Origin: Antedon mediterranea
Taxonomy: Eukaryota; Echinodermata; Crinoidea; Comatulida; Antedonidae
Length of the DNA: 64,000 nucleotides
Direction: 5' to 3'
NCBI RefSeq assembly: GCF_964355755.1
Contig: NC_092672.1
Span: 26,098,501-26,162,500 of the forward strand
Made by a program: the position numbers and the translations under genes. Shown here in pieces: positions 51,401 through 62,141 of the stretch. Under the pieces are notes generated by a model that was not told the DNA's origin, did not search any database, and saw only the letters and a program-made list of their open reading frames with translations. Each line of letters opens with the position of its first letter. Within the stretch, counting starts at the first letter, position 1.

Positions 51401-54400
51401 ATTGTTTTCCATCATTGTTGCTATTGTAGATCTAAACTTTGTTAATGCGTTTTGTGTAGATTATAGGCCTATCCTTCTAAATTAGGCTACTTATTATGAT
51501 TGGGTGCAAAACCAAATATGCATCAAATAGTCTTTCTCATCATCATGTTTTTGTCCACATTACATTTGTACTGCATTTTGAAAATAATGAAAATAATTTA
51601 ACAGTGAATCTATTTTTACTAATTTCTTTTTTATATTCATTTATAATTGTTTGCGTATAGCTATACTTAATGTGTTGCATAGGTTAGTTGTAATTGATAA
51701 TTTTTTAATTTTACAAACTATATTTTAACGTTTTCGAAAGATTTTTGTTTTTGTCAGACATACCTTGCACAAGGTTAACATGTATTTGTTGTTATACCAA
51801 TCCTACATTCCTATGCGTTCATTGGTTTTAATTTTATTTTTATTATTATTTTATTTATGCCACTAGGAAAATCAGATAGTAAACACAAAGAAGAAACATG
51901 CAAGGTATTATTCATTTTTTTAGAATATGCTTATTTGAAGAGAGATAGGAGGCTGTTCTTATTGAGAAAATTAAATTCTATTTCTTAATCAAACACGACA
52001 TCTATCAAAGCAATTGTGTTCATTTACTTATTGCATATACTAATTGTGAAACTGAAAGTCGATAAAGTTGTTCCAGTTCATGGATACTTTCTTTGTTTAT
52101 AATTATGATAAAATGTTTTTGTTATTTATTGGGAATATGTCTTAATTAGTTTATGATAAATTATAGAAAGAAATTCAATACGCTGATCTTGATTTACAAG
52201 TCAGTAGGCCTACCTCGGGAAGGATAATAGATAATGAGGAGCAAACACCATATATAGAAATGTCACACGGAAGACTTGTCAGGAAAGGTATTATGGTTGT
52301 ATTGAAAAATTAAAGACACTGACTTTGTGTTTATTTCAAATTCATAAGAAAAGGAGAATAATAATGCTTTGATAAACTGATATTTTTATTGTTTGGATTT
52401 CATATCAGAAACACTTGTTTTCTTCTTTTGAATGAATTGTTAGTAGGCATAACATAGTGCTGCTTTTCAAATTGAAAAATATTCAACAAAATATAATTAT
52501 ATATATAGCTACAGTAAATTTAAACGTAAGAGAAAAACTTAATAATAGAGATATGAAGTTTACAAGTAAAAGTAAACTTAAATATAAAAACAACTTTATT
52601 TGTACAGTAAATTTTGGCTAAACACTTGAGTAGATAGAATTTTTTTTTAATTTCATTTCTTACAAAGTCCGTATCATTGTTGAATTTTTGGAAGATTATT
52701 ATTTTCTCAAAATTTAGATTTTTATTTGTACAGTGATACAACCTTATGACACAATAAATTATGTTTTTATAGAAGTCTTTCAACATCCCAAATAACTTAA
52801 AAAATTAACTGCAATTAGTGACAACTTTAACAAGTTTAAATTTTAGTTCATTTTGTAAAATGAACAGAATACAAAGAAAAAGCCTGACAAATTCGAATAC
52901 ATGAATAACCTTTCTCATCTTTATGCTTTTTGAACAAATGTCTTTTTTTATATAATTATTGCATTGTTTTAAATGGTCAGCTCATGATCTTGTGAATAAC
53001 TACTTCTACACACATTTGTTAGCACTACTAGATATGGCACAGTTTAATCAACCTAACATGTTTTATTTGTTATTTTAAAAAATGGAGTGGATTGATTTGA
53101 TTGTTTTTATATTTCATGCTCTGATGTATGTATTAATTTTGTGGCATACACACTAAAAAAAAAAGGTGCAAATCTCTACCTAAAAAGGTGCAAACCGATG
53201 CAACAATAGCAGCTCCCTTTAAGGTGCACAACTGCACCTTTGACGGAAGGTGCAATTTTGAACCCTGATAAAGGGTGCTATAATGCTCCTTTGGAGTTCA
53301 CATTTGCACCATATAAGGTGTAATTTTCTACCCTAAAAGGTGCAAACTAAATGCAACAATAGCAGCTCCCCAAAGGAGCAAAATTCAACCTCTAAATAAA
53401 GGTGCAACTTTACACCCTAATAAAAGGTTCAATAATGCTCCCCTAAGATTCAAATTTCTGTTAAAAAGGTGCACAAATAAAAATCACTAAAATACAAAAA
53501 ATATTGATTAAGCTTTGTATAATTTTATTCAACTTTAAAACATTACATTATTCAATTCAACTGCTGAATTAATGGATGGCAATTACCAGTCTCTGCACCT
53601 TAAATAGAGTGTGGCCATCTCTTCTCAAACCAAAAATAGGCCTATTGTTAAAATTATCTAATGATGACATCTTTGGCAGTATTCTCTTCTTATCCCCATA
53701 TATCTGAAACAGTGTTCTTGATGTCTGGTTCACCTTTTCCGAACATTTTCACCTGATTATGTACTTTCCTAAAAAGCATGAAATAGGAAGGGAAACTATT
53801 ATATTAATATTATCATTAATATGACAACATCATACAATACATTATTGACATTGTTCTGATTTTTAAAGTCAAATTACCTTGACCACATGCTTCACATACT
53901 TTAAAGTATGTTCCTCTCCCTTTCCTCAGCTCGTAGTATAGTAGGCGCTATACTAGAGTATTACAGTACATGTGGTCACATTTCTTTCTCCTTTTCTGAA
54001 CATTTTTATTGCTGCTGATTAGAGCAGAGGTGCTCTTTCATGTTTTAAACTTATTTTATCCCTCCATGACATCATGTAGATTGTAGGCTGTAACTATAAT
54101 TAAAAATAATGATAATGTGTATAAGAATTTAATATAGGCCTAATAATACCCAGCTACTGTAACAGCCCACGAAATTCAGAAAAAAGAAGGTCGGCAAAAA
54201 ATTGCCGACCTTAAATTCGCCAAGGTCGGCAGTCTCGGCAGTTCTAAAAATAGAAAATTCACCCCAAGGCCTAAACCTCTTGCTAACCTAAAAGGCCTAG
54301 CTAGGCCGGAGCCTAGCCTCCCTAGCTATGTTATGCAAAAAGAACTAGCAAAATTAACTTTAAAAAAATATAAAAACCTAACACTAAAATCTACAAGATA

Positions 54401-56955
54401 AATTCTATTTGATAATTAATTGCTGAATATCATGGTTCTGGAGCTAGCCGTACACAGAGCATAGTTGCTTGCTTGGCATAACAGGGTATTCCCCTACACA
54501 GGTCTGTGGCGCGCAGCGCTGTGCCCAGCCAGCTTGGTTGATAGGAAAGCATGCAGCTCACACACAAAATGATGTAATGGTTGAGTGAATTCAGGGATCA
54601 TCTTAATTCCATGGTTTGTTAACTAAACACAACATGGTGGTGAATATGCCTGTTAAAATTTCAATGATACGATCCCTTAAAGTACCATGTTGTTGCTAGG
54701 AGGCTTGAAAGGAGGGATCTAGCCTAGTTTCTAGGTCGGCAATCTCTTGCTGTCCTCTGACAATTTAAGGTCGGCAATAAGGTCGGCAATTGCCGATTGC
54801 CGACGTGAAATTCGTGGGCTGCTGTAATAACTAATATTAATAACTAGGCCCCTGGCCTGCCTAGCTAGGCCTATTATTGATTATAGGCCTAGCCGGCTAG
54901 CTAGGCCTAGGACTGCTTTTAATTAAGTTTAAGGTCTAGGCCTACCTTTAGTAACCTAGCCTAGCTAGCCTATATTATGCCTAACCTACTAGCTAGACCC
55001 AGGTAAGTAGGCTAGGCCTGGTCTAGGACTAGCCCCCGCCCGAAAGGCTACTGTAGGCTAAGTAGGCCTCTAGACTGCCTACTTTAGGCTTAACCTAGCC
55101 TAGGCTAGGCCTAATAGAGGCCGCCTACTAGGTAGATAGGCTAGGTAGGAGGCCTCTAGCTAGCCATATTTATTTATTTAGCTATCATTTTTAAGTTTTA
55201 GGCCTAGCCTAGGCTTATAGGCCTATACAATAATTAATCTAATAAAAACAACCAAACTACATGCCTATAAAGCTTCGTTACTTACTTTTAACAGCTATCC
55301 TACACTGGAGAGGTGTGGGAGCTAGGCCTAGTTTAATTTTATAGCCTGATTTTTTGGGCGCAAACTCCTCAATTCAAACTGCATGTTTAACAACCGCACG
55401 CGCTTAAAATTATTGTTCAATTCCTGTTTCAAATAAATTTAGAACAGATGCCTACATTATGATATTAGATATTCTAATAATATTGTTAAATATGAAAGAA
55501 AAGTTTACTTATTCTAGACTTAAGCAAACCAGAGTAAATGACCTCTGAAATTCAATATTTTAACAATTGTTTACAGACATCTTGCGTGCGCATACGGTAC
55601 GAAAATTGTACAAAAATTGTACAAAAAGGTGCTATTATGCACCTTTTAACTGATGTTAAACCTTATAGGGTGCCCAGTTGAATTTATCATGTTAAAGGTA
55701 TTAAACTTTAATTTTCAGTTACAAGCCAGCGACTTTTTAATGTTCCGTAAAAAAAAAGATTTGTTCGAATTCCGATAGCTGTCCCCACAAACCTATCTAT
55801 ATTATTATTAATCTTTCTTATTTTTGTTTTAACTTACCACAATAATGTCATTCTAAAAAAATTGTCCTTATCATCACCTTTTAAGCTTTTAGAAGCCCTA
55901 AGTTAAACATATCAAGAAGCGTTCATTAATCTAATAGGTCTTATTTGTCACACAGTCACCATGGCCTACTTGGGCCTTTGCGGTGCAGTTCTGCACCTTT
56001 GTATACTTGTCTGCATTTTTCGATATAAAAGGTGCAAAAATAAACCTTTTATGAACTCTGCACCATTTTATGAGAAAAAGGCGCAAATTAGCACCCTTTT
56101 ATAGGTTTGCACCTTTTATTGCACCTTTAGTTTTAAGTGTGTACTTTCAAATTTAATTTTCAAATAATATTGTTTTCAGTTTTTAGAACGCATAGTTAAA
56201 CCATATTTGTTATTTTTAAAGTTAAGAGTACAATAATTGTCAGAATTAATACTTATTATATTATTTTTTTAATACTTATTATTATATATTAAAACTATTT
56301 TAAATGCATTTTAAAGCAAACTTACAAATTGCAATTGCAAATTCAATTTCTAACATAAATGCTGACCATGCACTGAATATATTTAGTCCTGCCTTGGGTT
56401 TTAATTTATTGGATTTTTTATGCCGCTATAGGAACAACACACATTGAACTTGAAGAAGAAAAGTCCAAGGTATTTCTAGTTTTAAAAAAAGGTGCTCTGT
56501 TATTATGTTAACAATTTACAAATGCACTCCTCCTACTAGGTATGAAGACTTAAACACAGCCTACGTGCTATTAACAAAGCATACATAATATCAGCACCTT
56601 TAAAAACGATTTTGTTTATTTGATCTCTATTGTGTCTTACTAATTATTAACCTTGTATTACAAAATGCAAGAATGGTAAAGAAACGATTTTGGTGAAGAA
56701 TAGATAATTAATTCCTTTAGAAACCGAAAGCTGATGAAGTTAATACAGTACATCCTTAACTGCTTTCCTTGTTTATATAATTTCTGGTGCAACTTTTGTG
56801 TATATTTTTGTGTATATGTTAACTTTATGATAAATTATAGAAAGAGATTCAATACGCTGATCTTGATTTACAAGTCAGTACCTCAGGAAGAGTAATAGAT
56901 AATGAGGAACAAACACCATATATGGAAATGTCCCATGGAAAGCTTGTCAGGAAAG
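42449..56955 (+). CDS. Ig-superfamily transmembrane receptor with ITIM/ITSM-like cytoplasmic tail (3' end not resolved)
   Basis: Exons chain in phase: 42449-42481, 43279-43336, 44180-44515, 45156-45452, 45693-45920, 47740-47823, 48871-48898, 49207-49261, 49512-49590, 50627-50646, 50987-51074, 51867-51904, 52167-52287, 56432-56469, 56841-56955 (539 codons so far). Residues 1-30 are a split signal peptide (SFLAVYFLLVGLLL). Ig1 is residues 31-142 (CDY...FQCEV), Ig2 143-241 (TFTC...DDGRYTC) and Ig3 242-317 (ATC...LTC). The transmembrane segment is about 318-345 (VLLYIVLIVICVGLLLWLLL). The tail has VIYAQV (Tyr425), IQYADL (Tyr453, Tyr506) and TPYIEM/TPYMEM (Tyr477, Tyr528). The small exons 48871, 49207 and 50627 are weaker calls, but they are needed to keep phase. 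The tail motifs resemble those of SHP-recruiting receptors such as PZR, PECAM-1 and PD-1. Ligand unknown. Confidence 0.72.
43279..43336 (+). other. Signal-peptide exon of the Ig receptor
   Basis: Translates as SFLAVYFLLVGLLLDITKT and joins the 11-codon exon at 42449-42481 (phase 0) and the Ig1 exon (phase 1). Its VGL codons are a TAGGCCTA motif. Confidence 0.65.
43772..43992. mobile_element. MITE related to 18153-18453
   Basis: The left end TTAAATGTATTGTCCCAC and right end GACAATGCATCTTTAA mirror the MITE at 18153, and the interiors align loosely (TTTAAATTACAGTTTTTCAG, TTTTTGGTCAAAGTG). The ends are less perfect, so it is older. Confidence 0.6.
47145..47365 (-). repeat. tRNA-derived SINE
   Basis: On the minus strand the head carries box A (TGGCCGAGCGG) and, about 45 bp on, box B (GGGTTCGAGGCTC), the spacing of a pol III promoter. 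The head is followed by a roughly 130-bp non-tRNA body. ACTC microsatellite repeats border the 5' side. It lies in the intron before the transmembrane exon of the Ig gene. Confidence 0.7.
48066..48252 (+). pseudogene. Orphan half Ig V-like exon in the tail intron
   Basis: The open frame reads DIDIATVEGGKPVTMSWKYR and then FKTFEIKKDNKVLG, like strands A-C of a V-set Ig domain, but with Trp where the strand-B Cys should be and without strands D-G. It lies after the transmembrane exon, in the wrong place for an extracellular domain, and no in-phase splice pair was found. It is probably a decayed leftover of Ig exon duplication. Confidence 0.4.
50078..50145 (+). repeat. Possible tRNA-derived SINE fragment
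   Basis: GTAGTGGCGCGTGTGCTTCG followed by a box-B-like CAGGTTCGAGTCTTG. A degraded tRNA-like head without a clear cloverleaf. Confidence 0.4.
51205..51320 (+). repeat. Possible tRNA-derived SINE fragment
   Basis: GTTGTTATCCGAGACATCTG, then AAGCAGAAAGTTCCGGTTTC and AAATGTCGATCAAGG, resemble a diverged tRNA head (box B degraded) plus a SINE junction. Intronic. Confidence 0.4.
51867..52287 (+). repeat. ITIM exon pair, copy 1
   Basis: A 38-nt exon (51867-51904, GKSDSKHKEETCK) plus a 121-nt exon (52167-52287) encoding IQYADLDLQ and TPYIEM. The same pair, with matching phases and partly alignable intron sequence, recurs at 56432-56955. It differs from copy 2 by an extra AGGCCT in the larger exon (52205-52212 is TAGGCCTA; copy 2 has only TA). 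Confidence 0.8.
54163..54821. mobile_element. 659-bp nested MITE with 16-bp TIRs
   Basis: CAGCCCACGAAATTCA at the left and its exact complement at the right, flanked by the direct repeat CTGTAA (54157-54162 and 54822-54827), a likely 6-bp target duplication. The interior has palindromic GGTCGGCAA/TTGCCGACC motifs near both ends. Superfamily not identified. Confidence 0.8.
54840..55240. repeat. TAGGCCTA palindrome cluster
   Basis: Dense, irregular runs of CTAGGCCTAG and TAGGCCTA, like those at 1960-2260 and 58280-58620. Low complexity, no fixed period. Confidence 0.8.
56432..56955 (+). repeat. ITIM exon pair, copy 2
   Basis: A 38-nt exon (56432-56469, GTTHIELEEEKSK) and a 115-nt exon (56841-56955) encoding IQYADLDLQ and TPYMEM. 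The larger exon is close to identical to copy 1 around the tyrosine motifs, whereas the small exon has diverged. Read-through past 56955 gives a stop within two codons, so intron retention could end the protein here. Confidence 0.8.
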
Positions 56956-57963
56956 GTATATAATATAGTAGTATTATACAATCCACAATTACAATTTTTT
57001 TTTTACTATACCGACATTTCGATTGATTCAGATGGTTTTTTTTTCAGACATTGTTACTTATTACAGCATTATTTATTTTTGAGTAATTATCTTTTAATTT
57101 GTATACAATATATAAATATTACACTAAATATTATAATAAAAATATTATAATCCTGTTTCTGATGCGAAAAAAATAACCGATTAATAACTGTGTGACTAAT
57201 TACCCCTTATCTCGTGGCAGCAGAAACAGGAACAATTTTCAATTATTTACCGGTTATGGCAGCGTAAAAATAATTGTTTAAAACATCCACCATTTAACCG
57301 GCTATCATTGTGCAACTTTTAGCTGCAACACACACGGTTATTTGATTTACAGCTGTAGTATCTTGTACGTTTGACCGCCTGATCACATTGCATTTTGGGT
57401 AATGTTAATGTGTTTTTCAATGACCAACCACTGGTTTAAACGGTTATTTAGGAGTACAGAAAAGACCCTTTTTTATCAACATTCATAAATGACCTATAAA
57501 ATTAAAACAATAAAATGTACTCCTAAATAGTCTAACAGCTCATATACATATACACGAAGGTACTCTATTTCTACTATATATCATATAAATAATATTTTAA
57601 TGGCTTGGGAGGAGAGTGGATGTGTCGTGTTTTTGAGTTAGAAACCAATTTTGTAATTAAGTCCTATTTTTTTAATGGAATTTTTTAATTTAGTGCAGTG
57701 AAAACAATAAAGGCCAAATTACACAGACGAGCGGTAACGGTAAGCGGAAAACGCAAAAGTAGAATCTATGTAATTTCCTTAGGCCGGTGCACACCAAACG
57801 CGAAGCCGCGAATTTCGCGTTAAAAAGTGACGCACGCGGCAGGCAACGGACGCTTCCAGTGTGAACATACACGCGAACAGTGTACGATAGTCAAATTTCA
57901 ACTTCAACGCGTTGAAAACGACAGCAGCGAAGGCTTCGCATGCGAATTTTCAAAAGTTGAACC

Positions 57964-58968
57964 GTGGTCAACTTTTTGAGGCGTCGCGAGCGCGGTTCGC
58001 GTTCGTCAACCAATCAGAAGTCAGGAATATCACTCATCGACGACACCGACGGCAAAAAAATTGTGGCTGACGTGACGAGCGAGGTCTTTATGGAAATACT
58101 TTGTAATTACCCTTCTTGTCTTTACGATAAGGGAAGTAAGTCATACACAGACAGAAACAAGGATTAATGCATGAAGACAAAATTTCAGACAAACATAACA
58201 TCTGTGTAGAAGAATGCCAGAAAAACTAGGCCTAAAACGCGTCAGAGATCAATTTGTAAAGTGAGTTGGCAAGCCTTCTATTTCTAGCCTACCTATAGGC
58301 CTAGGTTACAGGCCATACTAGCGCCTAGCTAGGCCTACCTAGGCTAGGGCCTAGGCTACATATACCCTAGTAGGCTAGGCCATGCCAAGTAGTACTTATA
58401 GGCCTACATAATACTTACTAATCCCTACTAGTCTACTATGTGCTAGGCCAGGCCTAGCCTAGGCCTAGGTTAAGCCTACTACTAAATATGAGTACAGTAG
58501 GCCTACTACTAGGCCTAGCTACTAGGCTAGGCTAGGCCTAGCCTACTTATTATTATTCATTAATATTTATAGGCCTAATAGTTAGTTTATTTAGTGTTGT
58601 AAGGCTAGGATAGGCCTAGTAGTAGTAATAACTAATATTAATACATAAATACTGTTGTTTTTGTTTTGTTTTTTTTTAGGTCAATTAGATGAACATTGAT
58701 AAATGGGATCCTTCAGGCTATTACCAGCGTTACAAACTCCACCAATGACCAAGCTAGTAGTTTAAGTGACCAGTATATTATTGCCATGGAATTAAGAGCA
58801 ATTGCTCCTCAAAAACGTGGACTGGCAATTATGAGGCTGATACAGGTTTGTATAGACTTTTTTCAAATGGGTATGTCAGTTGGTGACATACATTGGCCAG
58901 AAAAAAATTATTTAAGCAATATGCCTTACTATAGCAATTTTTTAATACTTGTTTCATTTTTTTTTTAA
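57964..58968 (+). pseudogene. MADF-BESS DNA-binding protein relic of a Harbinger-like element
   Basis: A first exon has FMEILCNYPSCLYDKGSKSY, the N-terminal helix of a MADF (Myb/SANT-like) domain. It is then broken by indels and stops near 58165-58240, with DKHNICVEECQKN and LKRVRDQFVK recognisable in shifted frames up to a donor near 58258. A second exon near 58690-58847 has DQYIIAMELRAIAPQKRGLA, resembling a BESS motif. PIF/Harbinger elements commonly carry such a second, DNA-binding ORF beside the transposase. This copy is non-functional. Confidence 0.55.
58280..58620. repeat. TAGGCCTA palindrome cluster
   Basis: Irregular dense copies of TAGGCCTA/CCTAGGCC inside the Harbinger-like element. 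Confidence 0.8.
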
Positions 58969-60320
58969 ATAGAAAATGGAAGAGATTAAGGAGGAGTTAG
59001 ACTGTAACTAGTATTTATTAAGTGGTTATAGAAGGAAAGCTGAACTGAATGTCTTTTTTTAGCAATAGAGAACACATGGAAATATATGTATATGTTTTGT
59101 TATACTCCAATACTAAAAAAAATAGTCAAATTGGCTGCCAGCTAATGGAATTTTTTTCATTTTATAAGTGAAAACATAAGTTTTTTTGTTTTTTTTTCTA
59201 TGTAAGTGATTAACTTTGTTAAAACTACAAAATGGCCTATTAAAATTTGATTTTAGTCATCTTCATTTTTCATGATTCTATGAGACAATACATCTTTAAG
59301 TTTAGTGTCATATTTTGGACAAGATATATTGTCTTCCTGAAAATATAATTTAAAACATTTTCGTTGTGTGTAATACAGTATAACACTTTAGGGTTAGTTA
59401 TTCACTTTTAACAATAATAATATTTCTTCAATTTTCGTTTTTTTTTTGGGATGATACATTTTAAATTTATTATTTTGATATTATTTTGCAAAAGTATTCA
59501 GGAGTAGTAAAAAAGAAAATCTGGTTGATAAATGATACCTTTAAAAACAATGATTCACTATTTCAATAAGTGTATTTATGTGAAAAAAAAGTCATAAGAT
59601 ACAGTGTAGATATGAGTTTGGGATATTTATTACATTTAATCAAATGAGAATAAAACTGTATGTTTTTTCATGAATAATATAATATTTAATAATAATTAGA
59701 AAATAAATGTGAAAACTTTACATTAATATATAGGCCTATAGTTTATATTTTGAAAGTGACAAACCCATGAAGATTCCCAGTTCGTGTTTATATGAAATGT
59801 TTTATATGGTTATAATAACCTCTGTTGAAAGATATTTGTAACACCACTAATAAATAGTCAGCAGATCACATGTACGTGTAATCAACATGCAATAAATGCT
59901 TTAATTCTTGTAACTGTATTGATATTGGATACATCTTCTTCTGTCCTTGTGATATATACATACAATCATGCACATTTCAGGCTTTGGAAAAGGATAAAAT
60001 TTTCCCACCAAAACCAAACACTGTGATTGGTGTAACCAGGGAAGAGTTAAATTACATTTTAATTTAACTCTTCTCTGGTTAAACTTACATAGGAAATACT
60101 TCAGAGTCATCCTCTCTGATTATTTTAAATGTAGCATTGTATTATTGGCCAACCCACTATCTAGGCCTAGCAATCGCGACGAATCAGCACATCGTGACGC
60201 GTTTAGTGGGAACCAACAAGAAAAACTAATAGACGCATGACAATTCAACTTTCAAAGCGATCCGTCGAATGACGCGTGACGCATGACGCTTTGCGGCTTC
60301 GCGTTCGGTGTGCACCGGCC

Positions 60321-62141
60321 TTTATGACCATTTACACAGAACGCGAAGCGGACGGGAGGTAAGCGGAAATACGTGCAGGATAGAAACAAATTCTGTGAAA
60401 ATACCGCACGGTAATTATGGATTCTGGTCAATCAACGACATGATGTGGCGTCAGCTATTAACAACTGTTTTGAGTGAGTCCGTCAATAAATACGAGTGCC
60501 GTAGTAGGCATAGCCTAGTTCTGGAACTTCTTATTATTCAATACAAACAACTTGCAACTCGTCTGTGTAAATTGGCATCAACGCTTGACACACATCATTG
60601 ATTTTAAATTTGTTAGCAATTATTTCAAAAAATTATTTGTATTTTCCTTATCAATGTTTTAAGAATGTACTGTTTATGTGTATCATGTTTTGTTTCTTTT
60701 TGTTTGTTCTAGCAAAAGACTCAAACAGGTAATGTTTTGTTGATTATACATTAACTGATTTTTTTAACTGCCAGTAAATATTTTGGTAGCTTACTCACAG
60801 GTTTTTTTTACGGTTTTAAGCAACACACATTTATTTCATGCTGCTATACTGTTCACTATTCACTAATTCCTTCTGTATCACCTATGGGATAATGCTGTTT
60901 CAAAAGGGTTCAATTTATTTACATTCTTTTTAGTTATTATCATAATGTTATTAGAATTAAGGTTAATATATTATTTATGTGGTAGTTAGTTGTAATCCAT
61001 ATCATAACATTTATATTCAATTCTGTGTTAAATCACTTTAATCCAGTTACCTTGTTTTTAGTTTAATGATATATTTGATTTTATTTTGGAAACATCATAA
61101 CATACATACAATATATGATATAAACACTTAATATATTGAAATTTATTTCCATATTTTATAAGATCAACATCAACAAAGTATTTTTTCCGTTGCTTTTCTT
61201 TTGCTGTCTTCCTTTGGAACGGTTTATCGATCTCTATCCATCAGGCTCATTAAATTTAAAGGTAGCTTTAAAAACTCGCTTTTTTAACTCTTAGTTTTCT
61301 TTATTTTTTTAATCTCTTAAATCACATTGCATCTCATCATGCGCTATAATCCACATTATTATAATTTTATTAAATCAAGTAGCTAGACTTTTTGCTAGAA
61401 GAATGTATACAATTATTAACCTTGTTTTAATAGTTTAATAAATATATACTACCCTTGTATATTTTTCTTTTCATTTAAATCCTTCAAATGCAGTTCTCTT
61501 GTATTTGTGTAGTCCATAGTTCATAAGTGTGCCTGCTTGAATTGTTATTAATTGTTCAAAATTGTTTGCTTTTACTTTGGAGTGTGTTTCTCTGTCAGGA
61601 AAATCTCTCAGGGTATTTCATGATTTCATTTTATTATGTAAATCTGCATTAGATATTTGTTTATATTTTTGCATGGTTAATAACAGTTCATAAATTTGTC
61701 GAAATGGTTTTATACATAATAAGTAGTAATATAAGTACTCCAACCATAATGCATTCGCAACCGTACATTTTCATCCGATAACCATCCAGAAATGGAATGA
61801 GCCGCATGTGCGCACACGTCTTAATAAACACACCTGTATGACATTCTAATGTGTGGATGGTGTGTCTCGTATTTTCCTGAAAAATTTGTATTATTACATT
61901 TTTTTTTTTTTTTTTAGATCTGAAAATTCATATTCAAGTAAGTAACATTAATATTATTTCAATTTTACTTGTAAGTTATAATTGATCAAGTTGTAAAGCT
62001 TATTAATAATATAGTATGTTAGAATCAGTCAAATAAATATAAATAGGCCTATATGAAATGATGTAATTTGTTGCTTAATTAATTAATAAATAATTAATTA
62101 AATTAAAAGCATATAAAAAAAGATGATTGTGACATGTCTGT
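60321..62141. other. Region between the Harbinger-like element and the second Ig exons
   Basis: Mostly AT-rich. Two tiny candidate exons have good splice sites: 60713-60728 (after TTTGTTCTAG, before GTAATG) and 61918-61937 (after a long T tract and AG, before GTAAGT). They are in phase with exon 56841-56955 and would read AKDSNRSENSYS, so they could extend the tail of the ITIM receptor. A hydrophobic stretch at about 61174-61260 (FSVAFLLLSSFG in one frame) could be a signal-peptide exon of the next gene. All three calls are weak. Confidence 0.35.

Larger units (their letters stand above)
53149..56141. mobile_element. About 3-kb TA-flanked TIR element with subterminal GGTGCAAA arrays
   Basis: The ends read TA-CACACTAAAA and TTTTAAGTGTG-TA, imperfect inverted repeats bordered by TA on both sides. 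Inside each end are many copies of AAGGTGCAAA (53160-53470) or its complement (about 55625-56130). No transposase frame was found, so it is non-autonomous. It contains a nested MITE (54163-54821) and a TAGGCCTA cluster (54840-55240). It lies between the two ITIM exon pairs. Confidence 0.7.
57780..60320. mobile_element. About 2.5-kb Harbinger-like TIR element
   Basis: The left end AGGCCGGTGCACACCAAACG and right end (complement AGGCCGGTGCACACCGAACG) match for about 30 bp, continuing into GCGAAGCCGC. The flanks (TTA left, TTT/TTA right) are compatible with a 3-bp TTA-type target site, but not decisive. The interior holds a broken MADF-BESS gene, a TAGGCCTA cluster (58280-58620) and a MITE fragment (to 59300). 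No DDE transposase was seen. Confidence 0.65.

Noticed and set aside
57705-60365. A larger transposon around the Harbinger-like element (both flanks contain TTACACAGA and TAAGCGGAAA)
   Set aside because: The two flank segments are similar in direct, not inverted, orientation and I could not define ends; left as unexplained similarity.
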